From: Candidatus Acetothermia bacterium | Lineage (GTDB): Bacteria; Bipolaricaulota; Bipolaricaulia; RBG-16-55-9; JANLFV01 | Assembly: GCA_024653345.1 (NCBI GenBank) | Contig: JANLFV010000005.1 | Span: 1-64,000 of the forward strand | Length of the DNA: 64,000 bases | Direction of reading: 5' to 3' | The notes under the pieces: generated by a model | Database searches by the model: none | Told to the model about the DNA's origin: nothing | What the model saw: only the letters and a program-made list of their open reading frames with translations | Part shown: one piece after another, positions 24,722 to 32,115 of the stretch | How positions within the stretch are numbered: position 1 is the stretch's first letter | Layout of the letters: each line of letters begins with the position of its first letter | Program-made: the position numbers and the translations under genes

Positions 24722-24991
24722 ATTCCCAACATTAAGTCAGCGGAGAAGCAGTTGAGGCAGAGTGAGAAGCGCCGCGTCCGGAACAGGCGGCGACTGACGG
24801 CCCTCCGGCGCGTGACCAAGGAGCTCCAGAAGCATCTGGCCGCCGGGGAGAAGGAGAAGGCCCAGGCCCTTCTGCCCAAGCTGATGCAGGTCGCCGACCG
24901 CGCGGCCGCGAAGGGGCCGTTCCACCGGAACAAGGTGGCCCGGATTAAGTCGAAGTGGATGAGGAAGGTGAACGAGCTTGGCCGCGGATAG
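24722..24991 (+). CDS. rpsT: 30S ribosomal protein S20, with an ATT start codon
   Basis: The 89-residue product reads PNIKSAEKQLRQSEKRRVRN after the initiator, the conserved S20 N-terminus, and ends MRKVNELGRG. The codon before Pro is ATT at 24722-24724. An in-frame TGA at 24713-24715 rules out any earlier start, and the next candidate (TTG 24752) would delete ten conserved residues. GGAGG lies nine bases before ATT, the right distance. S20 binds 16S rRNA in the small subunit. In E. coli rpsT starts with UUG and is autoregulated through its weak start; a similar control is likely here. The 3' end overlaps secF by 14 bases. Confidence 0.92.
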   Translation: MPNIKSAEKQLRQSEKRRVRNRRRLTALRRVTKELQKHLAAGEKEKAQALLPKLMQVADRAAAKGPFHRNKVARIKSKWMRKVNELGRG

Positions 24992-25922
24992 GGGCTATCG
25001 GATCGATTTCCTCAAGCATCGTAAGCTCTTCATGGCCCTCTCGGGCTCGCTGGTGCTGATCGCCATCATCTCCCTTCTCCTCCACCAGCCGCCGCTCAAC
25101 CCCGGTCTGGACTTCACCGGGGGGACCCGCCTCCGCGTCCAGTTCCCCGAGGATGTCTCCGCCGCCGAGGTGCGGAGCGCCCTGGGGAGGATCGCCATCC
25201 CCGGGGTCGACCTGACGGCCAGCCTGGTCCAGGACTTCCCCGACCTCCGCCGCCAGGGCCAGTTCGTGAAGACGATCACCCTCATGGCCACCGAAGAGGA
25301 CGATGTGGACAGGGTCATCAAGGCGCTCGGGGAGCAATTCCCCGGGATAGAAGTGCTCGAGCGCGATGTGGTCAGCGGGCAGGTGAGCCGGGAGATCCGC
25401 CAGAAGGCCTGGCAGGCGATCCTCGTGGCCCTGGTCGTGATGCTGATCTACATCTCCTGGCGGTTCAAGCTCCGCTTCGCCGTCGGGGCGGTGGTGGCCT
25501 TGGTCCACGACGTGATCATCCCGATCGGGGTCTTCTCCCTCTTCCGCTTCGAGGTCAACCTCTCGGTGATCGCTGCACTGCTCACGATCGTCGGCTACTC
25601 CGTGAACGACACGATCATCGTCTTCGACCGGGTGCGCGAGAACCTGGGGACGCGGAAGAGAAAGGTCGACTACTACGATGTCCTCAACTTGAGCAATAAC
25701 CAGACCCTCCCCCGGACGATCCAGACCTCCGTGACCACGCTCATCCCGGTGCTCATCGCACTCTTCTTCGGGGGCTCGGTGCTCCGGCCCTTCTGCCTGG
25801 CGATGACCATCGGGCTGATCTCCGGGACCTACTCCTCGATTTACATCGCGGAGATACTAGTCTACTACTGGTCGCTCAAGGCCGACGCGGCTAGGGGACG
25901 CGCGCGCGTGCGCGCCCGCTGA
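24978..25922 (+). CDS. secF: Protein translocase subunit SecF
   Basis: The 314-residue product starts at TTG 24978, nine bases after GAGGAAGG within the end of rpsT. It shows the SecF layout: first helix LFMALSGSLVLIAIISLLL, the GLDFTGGTRLRVQF motif, a periplasmic domain and five C-terminal helices with ISWRFKLRFAVGAVVALVHD and VGYSVNDTIIVFDRVREN. SecF works with SecD to drive protein export with the proton motive force. secD is not next to it here, which is unusual. The C-terminus ends in an Arg/Ala run encoded by alternating CG sequence. Confidence 0.95.
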   Translation: MAADRGYRIDFLKHRKLFMALSGSLVLIAIISLLLHQPPLNPGLDFTGGTRLRVQFPEDVSAAEVRSALGRIAIPGVDLTASLVQDFPDLRRQGQFVKTITLMATEEDDVDRVIKALGEQFPGIEVLERDVVSGQVSREIRQKAWQAILVALVVMLIYISWRFKLRFAVGAVVALVHDVIIPIGVFSLFRFEVNLSVIAALLTIVGYSVNDTIIVFDRVRENLGTRKRKVDYYDVLNLSNNQTLPRTIQTSVTTLIPVLIALFFGGSVLRPFCLAMTIGLISGTYSSIYIAEILVYYWSLKADAARGRARVRAR

Positions 25923-25933
25923 CGGGCCTGCTG

Positions 25934-27664
25934 ATGGAGGACCTTTGCTCGCTCTTCACCTCGAGGCGTTGGCGGCTCAGTCCGCCGAGCCCAGGGCTGG
26001 CCGAGGCCCTCGCGGCCAGACTGGGCTGCTCGCTCGCCCTGGCCCGTGTCCTGGAGGGTCGTAAGGGCGGGAAGCCGGAGGATCTCCTGGAAGGAGGCCC
26101 CGAGCAGTTCAACCCCCCGTGGAGCTTCGCCCCGATGGAGCGGGCGGTGGAGCGGTTGCTCCTCGCCCGCGAGCGCGGCGAGCGGCTCTTCATCCACGGC
26201 GACTTCGATGTGGACGGGATCAGCGGGACAGCCCTCCTCTACCTCGGCCTCCGCCAGGCCGGCTTCCAGGGGTTGAAGGTCGAACTAGAGGACCGCGCCC
26301 GAGGCCACGGCCTCAATCCAGAGGTGGTGAAGCGGGTCATCGCCGAGGGGTTCAAGCTCCTCATCACGGTCGATTCCGGAACCTCCGACCCGGACTATGT
26401 CGCGCAGCTCGAGGAAGCGGGGGTGAATGTGATCGTCACCGACCACCATCAGCCCCTCCCCCAGCTCCCTCCAGCGACGGCGATCCTGAACCCGAGGCTG
26501 GAGAGCTGCGCCTACCCCAATAAGGCCCTCGCGGGGGTCGGGGTGACCTTCCAACTCCTCCGCGGGCTCTACGAGCGGCTGGGGATGGCTGAGCAGGCCC
26601 GGGCCTTCCTCGATTTGGTGATGCTCGGGACGGTGGCCGACCTCGTCCCGCTGGTGGCCGACGGCCAGGCGGAGAATAAGGCGCTAGTGGCCGAGGGCCT
26701 GAGGCTGCTCGCCGCCGGCGGGGGCCAGCTCGGCCTCCGGACGCTCGTGGAGAAGGTGGGCCTGGACCCGGCCCGCCTCACTGCTGGGGAGGTGGGCTAC
26801 ATCGTGGCTCCGAAGGTGAACGCCGCGAACCGCGTGGGCGACCCCCGGGTGGCCTTCCTCCTCCTCACTACCGAGAGCCGCCAGCGGGCGGACTACCTCG
26901 CGGAGATCTTGCTGGACTACAACCGCGACCGCCAGGTGGCCCAGGACGACCTCCTCTACCAGGCGGAGGAGCTGATCCGGGCCGGGGCGGCCGATCCCGC
27001 GCGGGACAAGATCATCATCCTCGAGGGGAAATACTGGAACCCGGGGATCATCGGCCTGGTCGCCTCCGATCTGGTCGAGCGCTACTATCGCCCCGCGATC
27101 CTCATCTCGCGGGGCGAGCGGGAGAGCCGGGCGAGCGGCCGCTCGATCCCCGAGTTCGACCTGATCGCCTCGCTCGAGCGGTTCAGCCACCTCTTGCTCC
27201 GCCACGGGGGGCACCAGATGGCCGCGGGGTTTTCCATCACCAACCAGAACATCCCTCCCCTGCGCGAGGGGCTCTTCAGCTACGCCAGGGAGCGGCTGGC
27301 CGACCTCGACGGCCCGACCTCGAAGATCGATGCGCTCCTCGCCCCCGAGGAGATCGGCCTCGGCCTCTACAAGGAGATCCAGCGCCTCGCCCCCTTCGGG
27401 ATGGGGAACCCCGAGCCGCGGTTCCTCCTCCCGCGCGCCCGGCTCGCATCCGTCGAGCTGGTCGGCAAGGGAGGGAATCACCTCAAGTGCCGCGCCCAGG
27501 CCGGCGGGAGCGAGCTCGAGTGCATCGGGTTCGACATGGGAGGCTATGCCAGGCGGCTCTGGGAGCTAGGGGAGGTCGGGCTGGTCTTCAAGCTCGGGCG
27601 GGATGAGTGGCTCGGCCAGGTGAAGGTCCAACTCGAGCTGGAGGACTTCGTCCCGGCCTGCTGA
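25934..27664 (+). CDS. recJ: Single-stranded-DNA exonuclease RecJ
   Basis: The 576-residue DHH-family nuclease has motif I FIHGDFDVDGISGTALL, motif II LLITVDSGTSD, motif III VIVTDHHQPLP with its DHH, and a DLVMLGTVADLVPL motif. The DHHA1 part carries RHGGHQMAAGFSI, followed by an OB-fold-like C-terminus (MGNPEPRFLLPRARL). It degrades single-stranded DNA 5' to 3' in recombination and mismatch repair. It follows secF by 11 bases and should share the rpsT promoter. Confidence 0.95.
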   Translation: MEDLCSLFTSRRWRLSPPSPGLAEALAARLGCSLALARVLEGRKGGKPEDLLEGGPEQFNPPWSFAPMERAVERLLLARERGERLFIHGDFDVDGISGTALLYLGLRQAGFQGLKVELEDRARGHGLNPEVVKRVIAEGFKLLITVDSGTSDPDYVAQLEEAGVNVIVTDHHQPLPQLPPATAILNPRLESCAYPNKALAGVGVTFQLLRGLYERLGMAEQARAFLDLVMLGTVADLVPLVADGQAENKALVAEGLRLLAAGGGQLGLRTLVEKVGLDPARLTAGEVGYIVAPKVNAANRVGDPRVAFLLLTTESRQRADYLAEILLDYNRDRQVAQDDLLYQAEELIRAGAADPARDKIIILEGKYWNPGIIGLVASDLVERYYRPAILISRGERESRASGRSIPEFDLIASLERFSHLLLRHGGHQMAAGFSITNQNIPPLREGLFSYARERLADLDGPTSKIDALLAPEEIGLGLYKEIQRLAPFGMGNPEPRFLLPRARLASVELVGKGGNHLKCRAQAGGSELECIGFDMGGYARRLWELGEVGLVFKLGRDEWLGQVKVQLELEDFVPAC

Positions 27665-27686
27665 GGGGAACGCCGCGGGGGCAGCG

Positions 27687-29306
27687 CTAGAGGACTTCCC
27701 GGCCCGGTTCGAGGAGGAGGACTCGCAGGATGAACGGCGGTATCGCCAGGGCCCTTCTCGCCCGCCACGGCTGGCGTAGCAGCCGGTAGAGCCATTCCAG
27801 GCCGAGCTGGCGCAGAACGCGCGGGGCCCGCGGGAGCCGCCCCGAGAGGACATCGAGGCTCCCTCCGACCCCGATGAGGACCTTTGCCTTGAGCTCACGC
27901 TTGTGCTCCAGCATCCACAGCTCCTGCCGCGGGACGCCCAGCCCGACGAGCAGAACCTCGGCCTCGGAGGCGTTGATCAGCCCGATGATCTCGCGGTCAT
28001 CAGCGAAGTAGCCGTGATGGGTTCCCACGATCCTGATCCCCGGGAAGCGCTCCTCCAACTGCGCCTTGGCCTCCTCGGCTACGCCGGGAGCCGCCCCGAG
28101 GAGGAAGAGCCTGTAGCCCCGCGAGGCCGCGCGCCGGCAGAGCTCCTCGGCCAGCTCGATCCCCGTGACCCGCTCCGGCAGGGGTGCTCTCCAGAAGCGC
28201 GAGGCCCAGACTATCCCCGTCCCGTCGGCGGTGACGAGGTCGGCCTGCTGATAGGCCTCCTTCAGCCTTTGATCCCGCTGGGCCCGCCAGAGGGCGGTCG
28301 TGTCGGGAGTCATGACGACCGCCTGCCGGCCCTCGGCCAGTCGCCGCTCGAGGAAGTCGGCCGCCTCCTGCAGCCTCAGCCGCGCTAGAGGGACGCCGAA
28401 GAGCCGAAGCTGCCTCTCCGTCGAGAGGAGCTGATCGCCCGCGGCCGGGCTCCCCCAGCGCCACAGGATGAAGCCCAGCGGGACAAGCCCGCCGAGGAGG
28501 AGTAGCCCCGGCCTGGGGGTGCGCCAGAGGACGAGGCCGATGCTGAAGTAGCTCGCCAACAGATAGAAGAGGAGGCCATGGTGTCGGAGGGTCCGGAGGA
28601 GCGCAGCCCGCTCGGCCGGGCCGTAAGCGATCGGGAGCGTGGTCGTCCAGAGCGGGAGCCCGAGCGAGAGCAGCGGCCCGAGCAGCGCCAAGGAGGCAGT
28701 CGTCTTGAGGACCCCGGCGATGGAGATGAGCGCCAGGGCAAAGCCCACGGCCTCGGGAGCGGCCAGCCCTCGGCCGCGGAGGAACCAGGCCGACAGGAGC
28801 CCGAGGAGGCTGACAACCAGGGCAAGGGCGAACAGCGGCGACTGGCCCTGAAATAGCCCGATGATCAAGAAGACTACGGTCGTGAGCAGCGCGATCTTCA
28901 GCCCCAGCCGCCCCGCGCTCCAGGAGTTGATCAGGCTCAATGAGTGGGCCACAACGGCGATCCAGCCGAGCGTGAGCGGGAGGCTGAGATAGCTCAGGTA
29001 GATGAAGCCACCGCTGGGACTGGTGATGAAGGAGATCCTGAAGCCGGCAGCGTAGGCGATCCCGCCCGCGAAGAGGACCAGCGCAAGGCGGAGCCAGGGG
29101 CTGTTCCCCCAGCGCCTGCCGAGCGCACTTCCGACAAGGAGCATCGCCAGGCCCGCCCCCAGGCCGAGGAGCCGCCCGTCCGGGCCGAGCGGGATCAAGG
29201 CCAACGGCAGGGCGAGCAGACTCCGCCCTGGCCGGCGGCGGGCGAATGCCAGCCCGGCGATCAGCGCGAGCCCCAGGACCACCACCAGCTCCATTACAGT
29301 TGACAT
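27687..29306 (-). CDS. Membrane domain fused to WecG/TagA/CpsF glycosyltransferase
   Basis: Residues 1 to about 295 form a polytopic membrane domain with around ten helices. NSWSAGRLGLKIAL and the spacing suggest a degenerate member of the MraY/WecA-type sugar-phosphate transferases. Residues 300-539 are a glycosyltransferase family 26 domain: AVVMTPDTTALWRAQRD, VTADGTGIVWASRFW, RVTGIELAEELCRRA, LLGAAPGVAEEAKAQLEERF and LLVGLGVPRQELWM. Family 26 enzymes add N-acetylmannosamine-type sugars to lipid-linked intermediates for envelope polymers. The fusion would join lipid-linked sugar handling to the next transfer. ATG 29306 or 29294 may be the start; neither has an SD. Confidence 0.83.
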   Translation of the reverse strand: MSTVMELVVVLGLALIAGLAFARRRPGRSLLALPLALIPLGPDGRLLGLGAGLAMLLVGSALGRRWGNSPWLRLALVLFAGGIAYAAGFRISFITSPSGGFIYLSYLSLPLTLGWIAVVAHSLSLINSWSAGRLGLKIALLTTVVFLIIGLFQGQSPLFALALVVSLLGLLSAWFLRGRGLAAPEAVGFALALISIAGVLKTTASLALLGPLLSLGLPLWTTTLPIAYGPAERAALLRTLRHHGLLFYLLASYFSIGLVLWRTPRPGLLLLGGLVPLGFILWRWGSPAAGDQLLSTERQLRLFGVPLARLRLQEAADFLERRLAEGRQAVVMTPDTTALWRAQRDQRLKEAYQQADLVTADGTGIVWASRFWRAPLPERVTGIELAEELCRRAASRGYRLFLLGAAPGVAEEAKAQLEERFPGIRIVGTHHGYFADDREIIGLINASEAEVLLVGLGVPRQELWMLEHKRELKAKVLIGVGGSLDVLSGRLPRAPRVLRQLGLEWLYRLLRQPWRARRALAIPPFILRVLLLEPGREVL

Positions 29307-29514
29307 TAAACCCGACGAGCCCGGTCAAGTGAAAGAAGGGGGTGAGATGGACTCCGGACCTTTGTCCCCTGGCACGGCAGCCTCGGCCGATTCCAGCCAA
29401 ATCATAACCTCGGCGGGCAGCCCCAGGTTAAGGTCTATGACGCCGCAGTGGTCGCTCGCGTCAATACTCCGTCAGGTATCCCGTCTCAAGAGCATGAACA
29501 CGGCACGCTGGGGG
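29307..29514. other. Intergenic with a possible decayed leftward ORF
   Basis: No gene is confidently supported. On the minus strand a frame reads NPQRAVFMLLRRDT, a TGA, then DASDHCGVIDLNLGLPAEV, which looks protein-like but matches nothing I recognise. Confidence 0.3.
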
Positions 29515-29544
29515 TTGCGCAAGAGTGGGTAGTTGCTTTATTAT
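29515..29544 (+). promoter_or_regulatory. Promoter for the RAMA-nuclease gene
   Basis: TTGCGC (29515-29520), an 18-base spacer and TATTAT (29539-29544), about 47 bases before the likely start. Confidence 0.5.
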
Positions 29545-29598
29545 GATCGCTATTAAGGAAAGGTGGTCGCCGAACCCCATGGAGATGGGAGGGTCGAT

Positions 29599-30585
29599 AT
29601 GGGTGTTGAGTTCTCGCCTCAAGAAGTTATTGAATTCTTAGGAGGCCGGGACGAGTTTCGCAAGTTCCTTGGACAAAAGGTCCACGCCGCCGAGGTGGCT
29701 AAGAGCCTAGTGGAGGCGGCCTTGGCCGGCAAAGGTGATGCCTACAGCTCTTCTCTTCAGGACACAATCAACCGCATTGGTGAGCTCTTAGGGTTCCAAG
29801 TGACATACGGGGAATACCGGAGTGGGCCGGACGGGATCTGGCTCTCCTCGATGGACCGTGCTCTCGTAGTGGAAGTGAAGACCTCCACCAGCTTCCGCAT
29901 CTCCCATGAGGTGCTCTTGGGGTATATGGACCAGGTCAAGAGCGAGCGCGGAGTCCCCAAGGGGAGTGTTCTGGGGCTCTATGTCATCGGGCGTCAAGAG
30001 GATGACACAACTCAGATTGAGGACAGTATCAGGGGCGGGGGCCGCGAGCGCGAGCTGCGCATGATCTCTGCCCATGAACTGATCGCGCTCTTGGAACTGA
30101 AGGAAGAAGCAGGACTAGACCATGAGCAAGTCCTGGTCTTCTTGCCGCTTGACTTGGTCAACTTAGGCCCACTTATCCGCCAGGTGAGGGCGATGCTTCT
30201 TGCTTGCGCTCGCGGTGAGGGTGCTCAGCCTGAAACTCCTACACTGGAAGAACCATCCCTGCCTCCTAAAGGCAAGCGGCGGCTGGTAAGACTCAAAGAC
30301 CTATTGAAACGAGGGATCATAGAGCCGGGGATGGAATTTCATGCGAAGCGTAAAGGCAAGGAGTATACGACTACAGTCTCTGCCAATGGCAAGTTGATCT
30401 TGGGCAAGAAAGAGTTCGAAACGCCTTCAGCTGCCGCCTGCGCTGCGGCCAAGACCACTGCCGAAGATGGGTGGTTCTTCTGGCACTATAGAGATGCCCA
30501 GACTGGCCAGCTGGCCCCGATTGCCGAACTCCGGGCCAAGCTAACCGGCGGGCTCCGCAACCCTTACCTGCCGAAGGGAAAATGA
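29599..30585 (+). CDS. PD-(D/E)XK nuclease-like protein with C-terminal RAMA domain
   Basis: The 328-residue product starts at ATG 29599 after GGGAGGG; a GTG at 29563 is possible. Residues about 45-190 look like a restriction-endonuclease-like fold: GPDGIWLSS with Asp78 and ALVVEVKTSTS with Glu92 and Lys94, the D...ExK catalytic triad. Residues about 238-305 form a RAMA domain: LLKRGIIEPGMEF, YTTTVSANGKLIL, FETPSAAACAAAK and DGWFFWHYRD. RAMA domains are found on methylases and nucleases of restriction systems and may read modified DNA. No methylase is adjacent. It lies in a lower-GC island with DUF3800 and hicBA genes, so a defence role is plausible but unproven. Confidence 0.78.
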   Translation: MGVEFSPQEVIEFLGGRDEFRKFLGQKVHAAEVAKSLVEAALAGKGDAYSSSLQDTINRIGELLGFQVTYGEYRSGPDGIWLSSMDRALVVEVKTSTSFRISHEVLLGYMDQVKSERGVPKGSVLGLYVIGRQEDDTTQIEDSIRGGGRERELRMISAHELIALLELKEEAGLDHEQVLVFLPLDLVNLGPLIRQVRAMLLACARGEGAQPETPTLEEPSLPPKGKRRLVRLKDLLKRGIIEPGMEFHAKRKGKEYTTTVSANGKLILGKKEFETPSAAACAAAKTTAEDGWFFWHYRDAQTGQLAPIAELRAKLTGGLRNPYLPKGK

Positions 30586-30655
30586 AGAAGAGCATTGGCT
30601 GGTTCTAAAGTCAACCGTGGTCCATCTTCAAAATCCCGGGGAGCTTGGAGTGCCG

Positions 30656-31459
30656 ATGGCCGGGAAGCGGGAGGCGGTGTATGAGGCGGTGGTCTCGCTG
30701 CTGCGGGCGCGGCTGGAGAACGTAAAGAGCATCCGAGATATGCACTTGATTTACATGGACGACTCTCGTGATGAGCAACTTTGCGCATTCTCGGCTCTAG
30801 CTGTGCCAGCAGATCAATGGCAAGAGGCATTTGCCCAAGTGCGCGCGTTCAGGCGCGGCCTTAAGAGATCTGATGGAATCTATGTTTATAAAGAGCTTCA
30901 TGCCTGGAAATTTGTCTCAGGACGAGGCAAGATCTCTGATCGAGTGGTTCCTAAAGGCCGGCGCTGTGAAATCTTCAAACAAGCCTTGCAAATGGTTGCT
31001 AGCCTTCCGGGAAGTCGTCTCTTCAACGCCGTATTCCCTGCCAAGCAAGATACTTGGGCATTCGAGTGACTGCTCAATCGTATTAACCGGACTATGAGCG
31101 CTTGGGATAGTCGAGCCATCTTGATCTGTGATACTGGTAAGGAGTTAGCCTATATACGCCTAGTTCGCCGCTTGCATATCTACAACCCTATACCCAGTAA
31201 ACACGGGGTCTGGGAAGATACAGGCACAGCGACGAAAAATATCCCCATTGAGCGCATTATTGAAGATCCGTTCTTCAAGCGCTCGGAGCAATCGTACTTC
31301 ATCCAGTTAGCTGATTTTTGCGCTTATGCGCTCTTACGGAAGGAGCGACCGGTCCCCTCCAAGACAGAATATGGCTTAGATCGCGCGTTTGAATTGCTCA
31401 AGCCTATCCTGGTCTTGGAGGCAAGCCCCCGGGATCCTGAAGGCGTTATTCGTCCTTAG
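30656..31459 (+). pseudogene. DUF3800 protein interrupted by an in-frame TGA
   Basis: From ATG 30656 the frame reads YMDDSRDE, FSALAVPADQWQEAF, GIYVYKELHAWKFVSGRG and LFNAVFPAKQDTWAFE, then TGA at 31067-31069 (codon 138). The same frame continues with LLNRINRTMSAWDSRAIL, NIPIERIIEDPFFK, YFIQLADFCAYALLRKERP and ends at 31459. Together these cover a full DUF3800 protein, an RNase H-like family often found near defence and mobile genes. Related proteins have Arg before LLNRINRTM, so a CGA to TGA change is the simple explanation. The first 26 residues are repeated in degenerate form at 31560. Confidence 0.8.
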
Positions 31460-31520
31460 CCTCAAAAAGAAGAGCAGGGCCTAGCTCCGCCACCGAGGAC
31501 GGGTTCGGTCCTGCATAACT

Positions 31521-31549
31521 ACTATAACAGCTCGTCGGACGAATGTCAA
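31521..31549 (-). promoter_or_regulatory. Strong leftward promoter without a gene
   Basis: TTGACA (31549-31544), a 17-base spacer and TATAGT (31526-31521). It points into the 3' end of the rightward DUF3800 gene. Downstream there is only an 11-codon frame from ATG 31516, then a GC-rich stretch and a T run near 31470. Confidence 0.6.
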
Positions 31550-31559
31550 GTGCTGTGAG

Positions 31560-31655
31560 GTGACGGCGGGCGAGCGCGACGCTGTCTATGAGGCAATGAT
31601 CGCACTGGTGCAATCGCCGCTGGAGAAGGTAAAGTGTATAATGGGAGAAGGTGAG
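31560..31655 (+). pseudogene. Second copy of the DUF3800 gene 5' end (fragment)
   Basis: From GTG 31560 the frame reads TAGERDAVYEAMIALVQ and LEKVKCI, matching MAGKREAVYEAVVSLL and LENVKSI at the start of the DUF3800 gene (30656). The match ends just before the hicB start, so only a fragment of a duplicated or displaced gene remains. Confidence 0.5.
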
Positions 31656-31660
31656 ACGAC

Positions 31661-31881
31661 ATGGGCAAGTATCAGTTTACTGTTGTCGTAGAGAGCGATG
31701 AGGATGGCGTGTATATCGCCTCCTGCCCCGCAGTTCAGGGATGCTACTCCCAGGGGGTACCTACGAAGAGGCATTAAGGAATCTTAAGGATGCCATCAAG
31801 CTGCACATTGAGGCGCGCCGGAGCGTGGGAGAGCCGATTCCCATCGAGATCGCCGTAGATCGGGTAGAGATTGATGTCTAA
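31661..31881 (+). pseudogene. hicB: HicB antitoxin broken by a one-base frameshift
   Basis: ATG 31661 gives YQFTVVVESDEDGVYIASCP, AVQGCYSQG and then runs out of frame to TAA at 31777. Shifting the frame in the G run near 31752 restores TYEEALRNLKDAIKLHIEAR and EPIPIEIAVDRVEIDV, ending at TAA 31879-31881. That is a complete HicB core of about 73 residues. One base has been lost where the family usually has GlyAspThr or GlyGlyThr. The downstream hicA start overlaps the restored stop, as in intact pairs. Confidence 0.82.
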
Positions 31882-32071
31882 GCTCCGCCCAGCCAAGTCC
31901 GAAGAAGTGCAGAGGATCTTAGAGCAGCTGGGCTTTCAGCCCATCCGTCAAAGTGGCAGTCACGCTGTCTACCGCTATCCTAATGGCCGCTGGACTGCGG
32001 TGCCCCTTCATCCAGGCAGGGAGGTATCCAAAGGGACGCTGAGAGTCGATGAATTTGAAGCGTTGTGCTGA
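31874..32071 (+). CDS. hicA: HicA toxin with a small internal deletion
   Basis: The 65-residue product reads KSEEVQRILEQLGFQPIRQ, SGSHAVYRYPNGRWTAVPLH and PGREVSKGTLRVDEFEALC. The catalytic His in GSHAVYR is present. HicA proteins normally have about ten residues (SILKDAGLS or similar) between GTLR and VDEF; these are missing, consistent with an in-frame deletion of about 27-30 bases that removes the last helix turn. Its antitoxin partner is frameshifted, so a crippled toxin would be tolerated. Confidence 0.7.
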   Translation: MSKLRPAKSEEVQRILEQLGFQPIRQSGSHAVYRYPNGRWTAVPLHPGREVSKGTLRVDEFEALC

Positions 32072-32115
32072 CGGTTGGGGAGCGCGCCACATTCTCTAAG
32101 GCTATGGGTGAGCGA

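Noticed and set aside
25896-25920. Alternating CG run at the end of secF as a regulatory or Z-DNA element
   Set aside because: It encodes the Arg/Ala tail of SecF in frame; base composition alone is not evidence of function.
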